From: Candidatus Heimdallarchaeota archaeon
GTDB taxonomy: Archaea > Asgardarchaeota > Heimdallarchaeia > Heimdallarchaeales > Kariarchaeaceae
Assembly (NCBI GenBank): GCA_030149205.1
Contig: JASBSB010000006.1
Location: 124,001 to 188,000, forward strand
Length of the DNA: 64,000 nt
Direction: 5' to 3'
Part shown: in pieces, positions 26,092 through 35,519 of the stretch
How positions within the stretch are numbered: position 1 is the first letter of the stretch
Layout: every line of letters begins with the position of its first letter
Notes under the pieces: generated by a model
What the model saw: only the letters and a program-made list of their open reading frames with translations
What the model was told of the DNA's origin: nothing
The model's database searches: none
Program-made: the position numbers and the translations under genes

Positions 26092-26757
26092 ATGGCAGAA
26101 TATTTTACCTCATCCAAAAAAACTTTGTTTGATTATTGGCAGGATAAATCTCGTTCATTACGGTTTCTAGATGGAGGTACAAGAGAAGAAGCTTACAGCT
26201 ATTTTTGTCTAAACTGTCACCCAAAATTTCCTTGGCTTGATATTGGGTCTGGAACTGGATATGTGATTAAAAAGTGTTTGGGAAATATCTTGGGACAGTT
26301 GATTATCGCGGTCGATATATCATTTGAGATGTTAATTCGATATCAAGTTCCAGAAGTTAACAAAATTATTGCTTCAGGTGAATTCCTTCCTTTAAGAAAA
26401 AAGTCTATTGCATTCACAAGTAGTTTCTTTTGTCTTAGTGATTATCCAAGACTTAGCTTGTTTTCGAATTCTATACAGCGAATATTAATTGACGTGGGAG
26501 AAGTAATTTTATTTGATTACGCGGTGGGTGATGGTTATTGGGAACTCAGAAAGGCACACCATGACCCACAAAAATTAATAGGGAATATTAACCTAAGAAC
26601 TGCAGAAGACATAAACAAAGAGTTTTCAGATTTGAGCAGTTTACAAGAGAAATATATCACATCTACTGTGTCCACCAAGAATTTGATGAGAAAATTTGAC
26701 TTTCTCCCTGAAACCCTTGATAGAAAATTTTTATTCATTCATCTCAAGCGGAGATAA
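26092..26757 (+). CDS. SAM-dependent class I methyltransferase
   Basis: A 221-residue protein with SAM motif I FPWLDIGSGTGYVIKKCLG near residue 45 and the acidic end of strand 2 in LIIAVDISFEML. The post-motif segment is IASGEFLPLRKKSI. It is of UbiE/COQ5-like layout but short; the substrate is unknown. The C-terminal residues are translated from DNA that overlaps the end of the convergent thiR-like gene by 27 bases. ATG start at 26092. Confidence 0.8.
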   Translation: MAEYFTSSKKTLFDYWQDKSRSLRFLDGGTREEAYSYFCLNCHPKFPWLDIGSGTGYVIKKCLGNILGQLIIAVDISFEMLIRYQVPEVNKIIASGEFLPLRKKSIAFTSSFFCLSDYPRLSLFSNSIQRILIDVGEVILFDYAVGDGYWELRKAHHDPQKLIGNINLRTAEDINKEFSDLSSLQEKYITSTVSTKNLMRKFDFLPETLDRKFLFIHLKRR

Positions 26758-27678
26758 AAGATTGAAAATGTCTTCAGGAGAATCACAAATTAAGTAAGCT
26801 ATTTGTTCTAGACCTAAGATAGGTTCTGAGTAAATTAATATGGGTTTTGAACTATCACCCAATAAATTAAACACCTTAGAAATTGCTTTTAAGCTCATTG
26901 TATCAATATTGGCTTTAATTTCAGTGACAAGTCCCTTTAGACTAATTAATAGCATATTGGAAAATTTCAGAGTAATCGCTGCCCTTAAATGTTCAAAAAA
27001 CTGATGAACTGTCAATAGGAGTCTCGCAGTTCCTTCTGAAGCTCCAAACTCTGGGGAAGGAATGCGGGTTAAGTGTCCACGATACTTAGTAATTCTTCCT
27101 GGGAAGGCTGAAACATCTAGTTCTGATTGCATATCTGATGTTCCATAGATCATCTGTAACCCAATTTCAGGAACAATTGCTGGTAAAATTGATAACTGAT
27201 CCAATGAACGGATTATCTTTCCCAAGGATTGAATTATAGTGAACCTTTCTTCGGTTAGGAGCTGTATCTGATGTTCTGTGGTAATACAAGCTGTGCAAGG
27301 AGCTCCACCTGTGTTCAATCCAGATACAATTTTGGAATGTAGGACACATGTTGGACCACTGATGCGCAACTCTTTGCATTTCTCACAAACTTTTTGGATA
27401 GCCTTCTCGACAGAGTTTTTTTCTGATAAAATTAAAATTTCTGTGACCTCTTGGGCTACAAGTTTTGCACTTTGATCTATCATCTTAACTTCTTTGTTGT
27501 CTAAATCTAGTTTGATTTTTTGTTTTTTCCTAAGATATGAACTCACCAAAGCCTGAGAAACCCTAAGAATTGATGCAATTTCTGATTGGGTGTATCCAAG
27601 TTTTGAGAGATTTATCGCTGTTTTTTGTCTTACATTTGCAATGTAAGGTTCTGCGATTAGTTCACATGGCATTTTCAT
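26731..27678 (-). CDS. thiR: ThiR-type thiamine regulator (HTH + ThiN domain)
   Basis: A 315-residue protein. Residues about 3-50 are a helix-turn-helix (INLSKLGYTQSEIASILRVS then QALVSSYLRKK). A central stretch has cysteines in CEKCKELRISGPTC and CTAC. The C-terminal 180 residues match ThiN, the thiamine-phosphate synthase domain fused to ThiD in archaea (IGLQMIYGTSDMQ, VSAFPGRITKYRG, FGASEGTARLLL). HTH-ThiN fusions are known archaeal repressors of thiamine genes, where ThiN senses thiamine phosphates. The divergent neighbours are thiamine transport genes, which supports the call. It overlaps the methyltransferase end by 27 bases. Confidence 0.82.
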   Translation of the reverse strand: MKMPCELIAEPYIANVRQKTAINLSKLGYTQSEIASILRVSQALVSSYLRKKQKIKLDLDNKEVKMIDQSAKLVAQEVTEILILSEKNSVEKAIQKVCEKCKELRISGPTCVLHSKIVSGLNTGGAPCTACITTEHQIQLLTEERFTIIQSLGKIIRSLDQLSILPAIVPEIGLQMIYGTSDMQSELDVSAFPGRITKYRGHLTRIPSPEFGASEGTARLLLTVHQFFEHLRAAITLKFSNMLLISLKGLVTEIKANIDTMSLKAISKVFNLLGDSSKPILIYSEPILGLEQIAYLICDSPEDIFNLLSPLEMNE

Positions 27679-27689
27679 AATTCTTTACA

Positions 27690-27709
27690 ATATAAGTGGG
27701 TGATATAAG
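27690..27709. promoter_or_regulatory. shared promoter/operator region between thiR and thiB
   Basis: Two direct copies of ATATAAG (27690-27696 and 27703-27709) are 13 bases apart. The second lies about 25 bases from the TTG start of thiB. Read on the other strand (CTTATAT), it also lies about 25 bases from the ATG of thiR. One box may therefore serve both directions, and a repressor bound here would shut both. No TPP-riboswitch motif is seen. Confidence 0.4.
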
Positions 27710-27730
27710 AGTATAATAACCTTCTTAATT

Positions 27731-28945
27731 TTGAACACAAAACCTCAATCAATGAAGAATAAATTTCTCTTTTTGTTTATAACCTCCATCTTGTTTATGT
27801 CTGCTTCAACAAATGGATTAAATCTCCAACAAAATACTTCAAAACTAACCATTTATACCTATGACAGCCTCTTAGCTGATCCGGGGTATGATTTTGTGGG
27901 TAATTTCTCAGTACATGCAAATATACCTCGAAATGATATAAAATTGGTGAAATTTAGTGATGCTGGATCTATGTTAAGCCGTGTAATAGCAGAAAGGAAC
28001 AACCCTATTGCCGATGTTATCATAGGACTTGATAATGTGTTGATTCACAAAGCAAGACAATTTGATGTTTTACAACCATATCTCGCAAATGGGACGAATA
28101 AACTTAGAAGTTCTCTGGTGAATGAACTTGCACCAGATCATTTATTGACTCCATATGATTACGGAGTTTTTGCAATATGGTATGACACTGCGAGATACAA
28201 TGGAATTAGCGCAAACAACTTCACTCTAACGGACTTGATCAAAGCAGGAGTTTCAGATAAATTAATTATAGAAAATCCACTGATATCCTCTGTTGGTTCT
28301 GGATTTTTGCTTTGGGCAATATCAGAATTTGGTGATAACGCATTGAACTTTACAACTTCAACTAATTGGAGAACTTATTTTAGCCAATTACAGTCAAGAA
28401 ATGTAAGACTGGTTCCAAGTTGGGGAGATGCATTAAATCTGTTTTTCACCCCTGAAGAACATCGTCCAATGATGGTCTCATACACTACCAGTCCAGCATA
28501 TGGGGCATGTCTCTATGGAGGAGACACCACGAAGGCAGTTGTATCCAACCACAATGGAACAAAACAAGGTTGGTTCCAAATAGAAGGATTAGGAATTGCA
28601 AAAGGTGCAGCTCATCCTCAATTAGCAAAAACTTTTATTGATTGGTTCATCAGTCCAGAACTTCAAACTCAGATTTCTACAAACCAGTGGATGTATCCAG
28701 CGTTAAACAATATATCGCTTCCATCTTGTTTTACCAATTCTACCATCCCTGCAAGCTCAATTCAATCACTAAACAGTCGAATTCCAACCAAAGTGTTAAA
28801 CTCATCCTTAGAAGGATGGAAATCAGATTGGGAGAAAGCGTGGGCAACTTCTGGGGGTGCATTCCTTTATAGTAACCTTTTGCTCCCATTGGGTCTCACA
28901 CTTTTCGTAACTGTTATAATTTTAAGGAAGAGAAGGAAATATTGA
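27731..28945 (+). CDS. thiB: thiamine ABC transporter, substrate-binding protein
   Basis: A 404-residue exported protein. LTIYTYDSLLADPG and the segment SRVIAERNNPIADVIIGLDN are typical of ThiB/TbpA thiamine- or TPP-binding proteins. So is DHLLTPYDYGVFAIWYDTAR. After a signal peptide (KNKFLFLFITSILFMSASTNG), the C terminus has a hydrophobic helix and RKRRKY, so the protein is anchored in the membrane, as usual for archaeal binding proteins. Start chosen at TTG 27731 because it sits 25 bases from the TATA-like box; the in-frame ATG at 27752 is the alternative. First gene of thiBPQ. Confidence 0.87.
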   Translation: MNTKPQSMKNKFLFLFITSILFMSASTNGLNLQQNTSKLTIYTYDSLLADPGYDFVGNFSVHANIPRNDIKLVKFSDAGSMLSRVIAERNNPIADVIIGLDNVLIHKARQFDVLQPYLANGTNKLRSSLVNELAPDHLLTPYDYGVFAIWYDTARYNGISANNFTLTDLIKAGVSDKLIIENPLISSVGSGFLLWAISEFGDNALNFTTSTNWRTYFSQLQSRNVRLVPSWGDALNLFFTPEEHRPMMVSYTTSPAYGACLYGGDTTKAVVSNHNGTKQGWFQIEGLGIAKGAAHPQLAKTFIDWFISPELQTQISTNQWMYPALNNISLPSCFTNSTIPASSIQSLNSRIPTKVLNSSLEGWKSDWEKAWATSGGAFLYSNLLLPLGLTLFVTVIILRKRRKY

Positions 28946-28952
28946 TTTTTTA

Positions 28953-30575
28953 ATGAAAGGTTCAAGTTGGTTCTTTTTAATTCCAATGATGCTATTTCTG
29001 GTATTATTCTACTGGTTACCACTTGGAAATATGCTAGCCTTCAGCTTATCACTACCATTGAACAAATGGGTTGAATTAACATTAGGGTCTCAGTTATTCA
29101 TACAGTTTTTTCAGTTTACATTTACACAGGCTATACTTTCCACACTGTTCAGTGCTGTGATAGGTACAACAACTGCCTACCTTATAGCAAACTGGAAATC
29201 CTACTTTATGAGGATATTATCACCTGCCCTGACTGTTCCATTTCTACTCCCACCAATTTCAATATTAATTGGATTTGTAATTATTTTTGAACCAGGAGGG
29301 GTAATTTCAGGGGCTTTTAACTTATTTGGGTTTAATTTTTCTATTTTTTCAAATCCTTGGGCTATAATTTTAGCCCATACACTCTACAATATCTCAGTCT
29401 ATGTAAAAATCATGTTAACTTATTTTAACACCGAACCAGAAGGAATGAATCTAATCCTTGAGTCTTTTGATGGAAGATGGAGTGATAGGTTAAGATACGT
29501 GCTTTTACCTCATATCAAAACGGGTTTTCTTTCTGCAACATTATTGGTTTTTCTTTACAGTTTCAACAGTTTTGCAATTGTGCTGTTATTAGGGGAGGTA
29601 AAATACCAGACCTTAGAAGTTATGATATACACTCAAACACGTGTAAGGTTTGATTTTGCTACTGGATCAATTATTGCGATGCTACAATTAGTATTCAACA
29701 TCCTTATTATTTGGCTATATCTTCAACTTGAGAACAGACAGAAGAACAAAATTTCTGGATCCTCCTTTCATATCACCTCCCCAAACAACCTAAAGCGAGT
29801 TTCTTCAACAATCTTTACAATTTTAATCACGTTATTTACTTGGACTCCAATCTTAGCTACCTTTTATCAATTCACTAGGCTGTTCGAGCAGGCAAACCCT
29901 GTTCTTAAAGAAAAACTAATTTCTGGATCCTATGAAAACCTTCTAGGTACCTCACCAATGCAAGTGCTCATAAACACATTATTTTTTGCAATTGCCTCTG
30001 CAACAGTCACTTTGTTATTTTCTGTCCTTTATATTTTATATTTACAGACTAATAAGCATCCAAGATTTCAAAAAATAATTAACCTTACCACGATTTTACC
30101 GATTGCGACCAGTGGGGTAACCTTGGGATTTGGCTTCATACTTTTTTATTCACCATACATTGATTTAAACTCATATGTTTGGGTTTTCATAATCTCCGCT
30201 CATCTGCTTGCTGAATTACCATTTGTGATAAGAATCATCGCGAGTTCTTGGGAGTATATTGATACAAAATTTATGATTGTCGCTCGTACCCTCGATGCAA
30301 GTAACTGGGAGATATTTAGATGGATATCATTTCCCATACTGCGTAAGTCATTTGCTGTTGGGTTTATTTTCGCTCTTGCTATATCGATTGGTGAATTTGG
30401 TTCCACTTATTATCTTGTCACCGGAAGATGGATGACAGTAGCGGCCGCAATTGGAAGGTTATTCTCCTCTCGAACCGCTTTGCTGCCAGTATTTTATGCA
30501 TCAATTCTTTCAATACTTGGATTTGTCCTCTTTTTTGTTGCTGAACAAACCACATCTATAGAGCTGAAGGTATAA
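28953..30575 (+). CDS. thiP: thiamine ABC transporter, fused permease
   Basis: A 540-residue protein with about twelve hydrophobic segments arranged as two copies of a binding-protein-dependent permease domain. The first half has FDGRWSDRLRYVLLPHIKTG and the second has RTLDASNWEIFRWISFPILR, each an EAA loop that touches the ATPase. One-chain permeases of this size are the norm for ThiP. It starts 7 bases after thiB stops and precedes thiQ by 3 bases, giving a tight operon. Confidence 0.9.
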   Translation: MKGSSWFFLIPMMLFLVLFYWLPLGNMLAFSLSLPLNKWVELTLGSQLFIQFFQFTFTQAILSTLFSAVIGTTTAYLIANWKSYFMRILSPALTVPFLLPPISILIGFVIIFEPGGVISGAFNLFGFNFSIFSNPWAIILAHTLYNISVYVKIMLTYFNTEPEGMNLILESFDGRWSDRLRYVLLPHIKTGFLSATLLVFLYSFNSFAIVLLLGEVKYQTLEVMIYTQTRVRFDFATGSIIAMLQLVFNILIIWLYLQLENRQKNKISGSSFHITSPNNLKRVSSTIFTILITLFTWTPILATFYQFTRLFEQANPVLKEKLISGSYENLLGTSPMQVLINTLFFAIASATVTLLFSVLYILYLQTNKHPRFQKIINLTTILPIATSGVTLGFGFILFYSPYIDLNSYVWVFIISAHLLAELPFVIRIIASSWEYIDTKFMIVARTLDASNWEIFRWISFPILRKSFAVGFIFALAISIGEFGSTYYLVTGRWMTVAAAIGRLFSSRTALLPVFYASILSILGFVLFFVAEQTTSIELKV

Positions 30576-30578
30576 ACA

Positions 30579-31517
30579 ATGACACAAATAAAGCTAGAAA
30601 ATTTGACTATTCAATATGACGAATCACCTGTCATAAATAATTTAAACACACAATTCAAAGGAGGGACTTTTAACATCCTGCTCGGAAAATCTGGGGCCGG
30701 GAAAAGCACAATCCTTAAGGCGATACTGGGTATCGCTAAAGTTCACAGTGGCAAAATTCTATTTGATGGAGAGATTATGAATACAGTTCCAAGTGGCAAG
30801 CGAAATATTGGCTATGTACCCCAAGATCAGATTCTTTTTCCTAACTTAAGTGTCTGGGATAATATTGCTTTTGGGTTAAAAATTAAGAAAACACCTAAGG
30901 AACAGATACGTACAAGAGTCATGAATGTTGCAAAACTGCTCAATGCTGAGGATTTATTAGACAGAGACCCAGAAAATCTTTCTGGTGGTGAGAAACAACG
31001 TGTTGCCTTAGCAAGGGCACTCATCATCAATCCTAGTATACTTTTGCTTGATGAACCCTTAAGTTCTTTAGATACTGGTGAAAGAATGAGATTAGCACTA
31101 TCTCTAAAGAAAGTACAAAAGAAGTTACAATTAACGGTGATCTATGTAACTCATTCAGCAATTGAAGCAGAGCTCTTGGGTGACGAAATATTCGTGCTGG
31201 AGCATGGAGATATTCTTCAAAGTGGCGAATTTCAAGAGTTGAAAAAGAATCCTACGACATTTTCCTCAGCTGAACTTCTTGGCTTAAATAATATATTCAG
31301 GGAAGCTGAAATTCCAATTGAGCTAAGAAAAGTGACAGAAAAATTCAGAAGAGACAATTTTGTCTACATTCCACCTAGTGAGATTTATTTTAGTGACAAA
31401 GGGCATGAATTTGAAGCTATCAGTCAGACAAATGATTTTTCGTACATCCAAACTCACTCGATCTTTTTGGTTAGCAGGAATAAGAATGACAATCACAAGT
31501 TCTTCAATTTTAAATAG
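30579..31517 (+). CDS. thiQ: thiamine ABC transporter, ATPase
   Basis: A 312-residue ABC ATPase. Walker A is LLGKSGAGKST near residue 35, the Q loop is IGYVPQDQILFP, the signature is NLSGGEKQRVALARAL, Walker B is ILLLDEPLSSLD, and the switch histidine is in VIYVTHSAIEAE. The last 80 residues form a regulatory-domain-like extension. It belongs to the spermidine/sulfate/thiamine class; the operon with thiB and thiP fixes the likely substrate. The fused tail is longer than in the shortest ThiQ proteins. Confidence 0.9.
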   Translation: MTQIKLENLTIQYDESPVINNLNTQFKGGTFNILLGKSGAGKSTILKAILGIAKVHSGKILFDGEIMNTVPSGKRNIGYVPQDQILFPNLSVWDNIAFGLKIKKTPKEQIRTRVMNVAKLLNAEDLLDRDPENLSGGEKQRVALARALIINPSILLLDEPLSSLDTGERMRLALSLKKVQKKLQLTVIYVTHSAIEAELLGDEIFVLEHGDILQSGEFQELKKNPTTFSSAELLGLNNIFREAEIPIELRKVTEKFRRDNFVYIPPSEIYFSDKGHEFEAISQTNDFSYIQTHSIFLVSRNKNDNHKFFNFK

Positions 31518-31583
31518 CATTAGGAAAGGCAACCAATTCTTTGAAGAAAAGCTATTAAATGAGTTTTCTCACATATAACTTAG

Positions 31584-32120
31584 ATGTCTCGCAAGAGTAA
31601 GGTTCCTTTCACTTTCAAAATCCTACTTCTGGGTGACCCAGCAGTTGGAAAAACCTCCTTGATTAGAAGATTCATTCATGGAAAATTTACTAAAGATTAT
31701 CTTGTCACACTTGGGATGGAACCTTATTCCAGATATGAGACCATTGATGGCACAACAGTTGCTTTGAATCTTTGGGATATCGCAGGTCAGCAAAAATATG
31801 AGAGCTTCCGATCGGTTTTTCTCAAAGGGGCACAGGGAGCGATAGTGGTTGGAGATGTCACTCGAAGATCTACTTTTGTTAGTGTTGATCAATGGGTAAA
31901 TGATGCGAGAAAATTATCACCTAACATGACAGTCCTTCTTGTTGGGAATAAGAGTGATTTAAAGGACAACCGAGCATTTTTTAGACGTGAAGGAAACCAA
32001 AAAGCCCGTGAGACTGAAAATTGTTTGGGTTATATCGAAACCTCAGCGTTAACAGGCCACAGGGTGGTAGAGGCATTTCACACAATTGCTTCACATATAT
32101 TGGAACAACAGAGAAGTTAG
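31584..32120 (+). CDS. Ras/Rab-like small GTPase
   Basis: A 178-residue GTPase of the eukaryotic Ras superfamily type. The G1 loop is GDPAVGKTSL near residue 17. The switch region has KDYLVTLGMEPYSRY (the G2 threonine is present). G3 is WDIAGQQKYES with the catalytic glutamine, G4 is VGNKSDL and G5 is ETSAL. There is no C-terminal CaaX cysteine; it ends EQQRS, so lipid anchoring by prenylation is not expected. Such GTPases are abundant in Asgard archaea. The gene is followed by a small helical-repeat protein gene. Confidence 0.92.
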   Translation: MSRKSKVPFTFKILLLGDPAVGKTSLIRRFIHGKFTKDYLVTLGMEPYSRYETIDGTTVALNLWDIAGQQKYESFRSVFLKGAQGAIVVGDVTRRSTFVSVDQWVNDARKLSPNMTVLLVGNKSDLKDNRAFFRREGNQKARETENCLGYIETSALTGHRVVEAFHTIASHILEQQRS

Positions 32121-32145
32121 AACATGTTACCTCTGTATTCTATTA

Positions 32146-32155
32146 TTATATAAAG
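32146..32155 (+). promoter_or_regulatory. TATA-like box for the helical-repeat gene
   Basis: TTATATAAAG lies 27 bases before a GTG at 32177 and just after the GTPase stop. It supports that GTG as a leaderless start, rather than the ATG at 32021 inside the GTPase gene. Confidence 0.5.
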
Positions 32156-32176
32156 AATCAGTACAAATTAGTTTTT

Positions 32177-32575
32177 GTGTTTGATTTAGAGAAATTGCAA
32201 CAAGAGTTCAATCAGACAGCGAAAAATTTGTTTATCAATGAAGAAGAGAAAAGGGATAACATATCCAAGGATAAGATTATTAACCTTTATGAAAGATGTA
32301 GACAGCAGAAAAAACTGATCAAAACCGCATATTGGGCTTTAAATGACCAAAATTTATATGTAAAGCTCGCTGCATTGGATCTCATCCAAACCTACCCTAG
32401 TGAAGAATCAAAGGAATATCTATTTAAAGCCCTAGAAGATGAGGAAAACATAAACATTAGACAGAAAATTGTAGAATCAATAAACAAAATTGAATCAGAG
32501 ATAAAAAAGATGTATACTAAAGAAGATGGAAAAATAACTATATCTGGAGCAGTAAAATATCTTAATTATTCGTAA
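32177..32575 (+). CDS. small HEAT-like helical-repeat protein
   Basis: About 132 residues from GTG 32177. The frame is open back to 32021, but that part overlaps the GTPase gene and looks non-coding. The sequence alternates amphipathic helices. The stretch [20 protein letters not shown] then [20 protein letters not shown] resembles a pair of HEAT/PBS-lyase-like repeats. Position behind a GTPase suggests a partner or effector, which is inference. It overlaps the convergent YyaL-like gene by 14 bases. Confidence 0.55.
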   Translation: MFDLEKLQQEFNQTAKNLFINEEEKRDNISKDKIINLYERCRQQKKLIKTAYWALNDQNLYVKLAALDLIQTYPSEESKEYLFKALEDEENINIRQKIVESINKIESEIKKMYTKEDGKITISGAVKYLNYS

Positions 32576-34631
32576 GATTTGATATTTCGAAATTTTGTTC
32601 TAAGTCTGACATTGTTCTTATTGGAAGTTTACAAACCATGTTTTCACAGATGTAAATTACCTCATCGTCAGTTTCTTCTCTAAAGGAAAGAATCTCCCAA
32701 TCCGGTGTTTCTAATGATGGGTAATATACCAATCTCATTGGAATATACTTGCTAAAAAGTTGTTTCGTTATGTTTCCTTGATTTAAAATTAAAATTTCTT
32801 TGTACTGGCCTTCGAAGTACTCTATAGCTTCAACAAATGTACTGGTTGCACTAGAATACACCTTGAGTAACGAAGACAGTTTATTTATAACTGTTTGCCC
32901 AATCTTGAGATAATCTTCATTTTCAAGATATCTACCAAGCTTGTAGAGCATTTGAACCAAGATACCTAATGCGGAGGGGATTGCTTCATCAGTTACTTGA
33001 ACAGAATCAACTCCAACTGACTTTCTGTCAGTAGGATTATTATGATAGAACACACCTTTTTGTTGATCATAAAATCTTTCTAGGACTATTTTCAGGAGTA
33101 ATTCCGATTTAGTAACATAGCTCCAATTACCTGTAATTTCATAAGCTATCACCAAAGATTTTATTAAATAGGAATAATCATCTAGAGACCCTTCAATAGT
33201 TCTTGAGTTTGAGTTATTGTGTACTCTCGACCGAACTATTATATTGTCTTCTAAATGTTTGTCAAATATTTCTTGTAATTCTTTGAGAGTTCTTGATAAC
33301 AGTTCTGAATCATTAAATGTAATGGCATAGGTTAACAAAGCCTCAATCATCAGTGCATTCCAGCTTGTTATAATTTTGTTATCTAGGTCGGGCCTGACTC
33401 GCTTTAAACGTTCACTCAAGAGCATTTCAGTTGCCTTCGCAAGTTTTGTGTTTTTATCCAAATGTGCAGAATAATTTTTGGTTTTTAAAGTATTAAGAAC
33501 ATTCAAACCGAGTTTTTCAGGGTGATGAGGGTCTCTGAAGTTTCCCTCAGAAGATATCCCAAAATGTGAAACAACTCCATCAAAAATCTCGGGATCCTCT
33601 TCATTTTCAAGAACTGATCGGATTTGCTCCAGTGTCCATACATAATACTTTCCCTCCTCTCCTTCACTTTCTGCGTTCAACGATGCAAAAAAACCTCCAG
33701 ATTCATGGTGGAGCTCATTGAACAACCAACTAATAGTCTGTTCTGAATATTTTTTGATGAAATCTCTCTTCGTAACTTGGTAAACCTCTGCGTAAATTTG
33801 TATGAGTAATGCGTTATCATATAACATTTTCTCAAAATGTGGAATCAACCAATGCTTATCCACGGAATACCTTGCCCATCCACCAGCTAATTGGTCATAA
33901 ATTCCTCCTCTCACTAATTGTTCCAGAGTAAAAACCACAAAATTTGTTAATTCAACACTTTTTTCCAATGAGTGCCTAAAAAGGAATTTTAAGTTTGACA
34001 CCTGAGGAAATTTAGGGGCAGAACCAAATCCACCGTCGTCAGAATCGATTTTTTCTGAGAGTGCAGCATAAGTTTCACCTATTAATGATTGAGGTTGATT
34101 TTCTTCTTGAGGTGTTTTTATTAGAGAATGTTGAAAAGAAATTAATCCAGACTTAATTTCACTCGCCTGTTGTCTGATTTTTAATTCATCAGTATTCCAC
34201 ATTTCCGAGATTTGTGTGATAACCTGCTTGAATGATGAAAGGCCATGAGAGGGTTCTTTTGGAAAATAAGTACCCAGGTAAAAAGGTTCCTTTTCAGCCG
34301 TCATCCAAACTGAGAGAGGCCACCCACCACCTCTTCTAAATACTAATTGATACAGCTCCTGATAAATTTTGTCTACTGCTGGATATTCTTCTCGGTCCAT
34401 TTTTATATTGACAAAATTTGCATTCATAAACTTGGCAATCTCTTCATCTTCAAAGCTTTCTCTCGCTAAAACATGACACCAATGACATGATGAATATCCA
34501 ATTGATAGAAATACGGGGACATTTCGCTCTGTTGCCTCAAGGAATGCCTCTTCTGAATATGGCCACCATTCAACAGGATTATCTTTGTGTTGTAATAAAT
34601 AAGGACTTGATTCATTTGCAAGTTTATTCAC
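32562..34631 (-). CDS. YyaL/DUF255 protein with thioredoxin-like N domain
   Basis: A 689-residue protein of the YyaL/SSP411 family. The N-terminal thioredoxin-like domain starts [20 protein letters not shown] and has a Cys-His-Trp-Cys site in [11 protein letters not shown] near residue 48. The rest is an alpha/alpha toroid-like domain ([43 protein letters not shown]). The family is widespread in all domains and its enzymatic role is not settled; the mammalian relative is linked to spermatogenesis. Length is normal and no disruption is seen. Confidence 0.9.
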   Translation of the reverse strand: MNKLANESSPYLLQHKDNPVEWWPYSEEAFLEATERNVPVFLSIGYSSCHWCHVLARESFEDEEIAKFMNANFVNIKMDREEYPAVDKIYQELYQLVFRRGGGWPLSVWMTAEKEPFYLGTYFPKEPSHGLSSFKQVITQISEMWNTDELKIRQQASEIKSGLISFQHSLIKTPQEENQPQSLIGETYAALSEKIDSDDGGFGSAPKFPQVSNLKFLFRHSLEKSVELTNFVVFTLEQLVRGGIYDQLAGGWARYSVDKHWLIPHFEKMLYDNALLIQIYAEVYQVTKRDFIKKYSEQTISWLFNELHHESGGFFASLNAESEGEEGKYYVWTLEQIRSVLENEEDPEIFDGVVSHFGISSEGNFRDPHHPEKLGLNVLNTLKTKNYSAHLDKNTKLAKATEMLLSERLKRVRPDLDNKIITSWNALMIEALLTYAITFNDSELLSRTLKELQEIFDKHLEDNIIVRSRVHNNSNSRTIEGSLDDYSYLIKSLVIAYEITGNWSYVTKSELLLKIVLERFYDQQKGVFYHNNPTDRKSVGVDSVQVTDEAIPSALGILVQMLYKLGRYLENEDYLKIGQTVINKLSSLLKVYSSATSTFVEAIEYFEGQYKEILILNQGNITKQLFSKYIPMRLVYYPSLETPDWEILSFREETDDEVIYICENMVCKLPIRTMSDLEQNFEISNLTNN

Positions 34632-34693
34632 AAAAGTTCTTTTTCCGGATCTAATTCAAGATTTGGATTAATTCAAGTTAAAATGCATGTAAA

Positions 34694-35443
34694 TTAGGGT
34701 CTGATTATCAGCCAGACTCCAGTAACAACAATAGTTATCACAACAAACTGAACTAACGTTTTTACAACTGGAGACATACCTTTTTTCTCTGGAGGAGGCA
34801 GCTCTTCCAAATCACTTAAGTCAGTAAGTCTTGGGTCACTCTCAATAATTTCTCTTTTCTCTTCTGCTGACATTTCAGAAACAGGCTTTGAGAAAACGTT
34901 CGCACTTCCATACGCAAATTTACCCTTTTTCCCTGCTACCCCACCTCCAGAAATGCTTGCTTCATTCAATTTGTAATCTCTTAGTCTATCGGGTTTTTCA
35001 ATGAAGAGTTTATAAATTACAAATGCGAAAAATATTCCCCAAAGTATCCATAGAAAACCCGGGTCAAAAAAGTTATTGGGGTCAGATCCTAACTTTATTT
35101 CTGCATTATCCGGAAAGCCATCGAAATCTGAATCCGGGTTATAAGGATTGGTCCCAGTACCCGTACCAATAACTCCAAGCCCTGGAGGGCTGACGGGTTG
35201 ACCAAAAGGTGTCATCTCCATTAAATCTGGAAGTTGATCGTTGTCTGAATCTGGTGCTGTATCTACCCAAGCTCTTGATGCAAGGCCTTTATTGATATTA
35301 CTTAGTTGAATCAATTTCAACCAACCTAAGACCATTGTAGACAGATAAAAAATTGAACCTATTAACAATAAAGTAAAGGAAACAACCAGAACATCTTCCT
35401 TTGCCCTTCTCCAAATTGCTCTCAAGGTATCTAATAAACCCAT
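34694..35443 (-). CDS. membrane protein with thrombospondin type-3-like calcium motifs
   Basis: A 249-residue protein with a hydrophobic segment near residues 20-42, a second near 130-148 and a third at the C terminus (LVQFVVITIVVTGVWLI). The first loop, between segments one and two, is extracellular if the N terminus is inside. It carries DSDNDQLPDLME and NPDSDFDGFPDNAEIKLGSD, Asp-rich repeats of the thrombospondin type-3 kind that bind calcium. The tail has an acidic cytoplasmic region. Function unknown; a calcium-dependent surface role is inference. Confidence 0.65.
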   Translation of the reverse strand: MGLLDTLRAIWRRAKEDVLVVSFTLLLIGSIFYLSTMVLGWLKLIQLSNINKGLASRAWVDTAPDSDNDQLPDLMEMTPFGQPVSPPGLGVIGTGTGTNPYNPDSDFDGFPDNAEIKLGSDPNNFFDPGFLWILWGIFFAFVIYKLFIEKPDRLRDYKLNEASISGGGVAGKKGKFAYGSANVFSKPVSEMSAEEKREIIESDPRLTDLSDLEELPPPEKKGMSPVVKTLVQFVVITIVVTGVWLIIRP

Positions 35444-35519
35444 GACTGTTTGTTCTTTGGAATGCTTATATATGCATCGGTATTACGATGGGTTGCAATT
35501 TACTTTTCTTGTTATTATC

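Noticed and set aside
27679-27730. TPP riboswitch before the thiamine transporter operon
   Set aside because: The gap is only 52 bases and has no CTGAGA-type conserved motif; a ThiR protein gene is adjacent instead.
31360-31578. Small plus-strand ORF at the end of thiQ
   Set aside because: It is a shifted reading of thiQ, whose domain pattern and stop at 31517 are consistent; no separate promoter.
32021-32176. N-terminal extension of the helical-repeat protein overlapping the GTPase
   Set aside because: It is an out-of-frame reading of the GTPase end. A TATA-like box at 32146-32155 and a GTG at 32177 give a better start.
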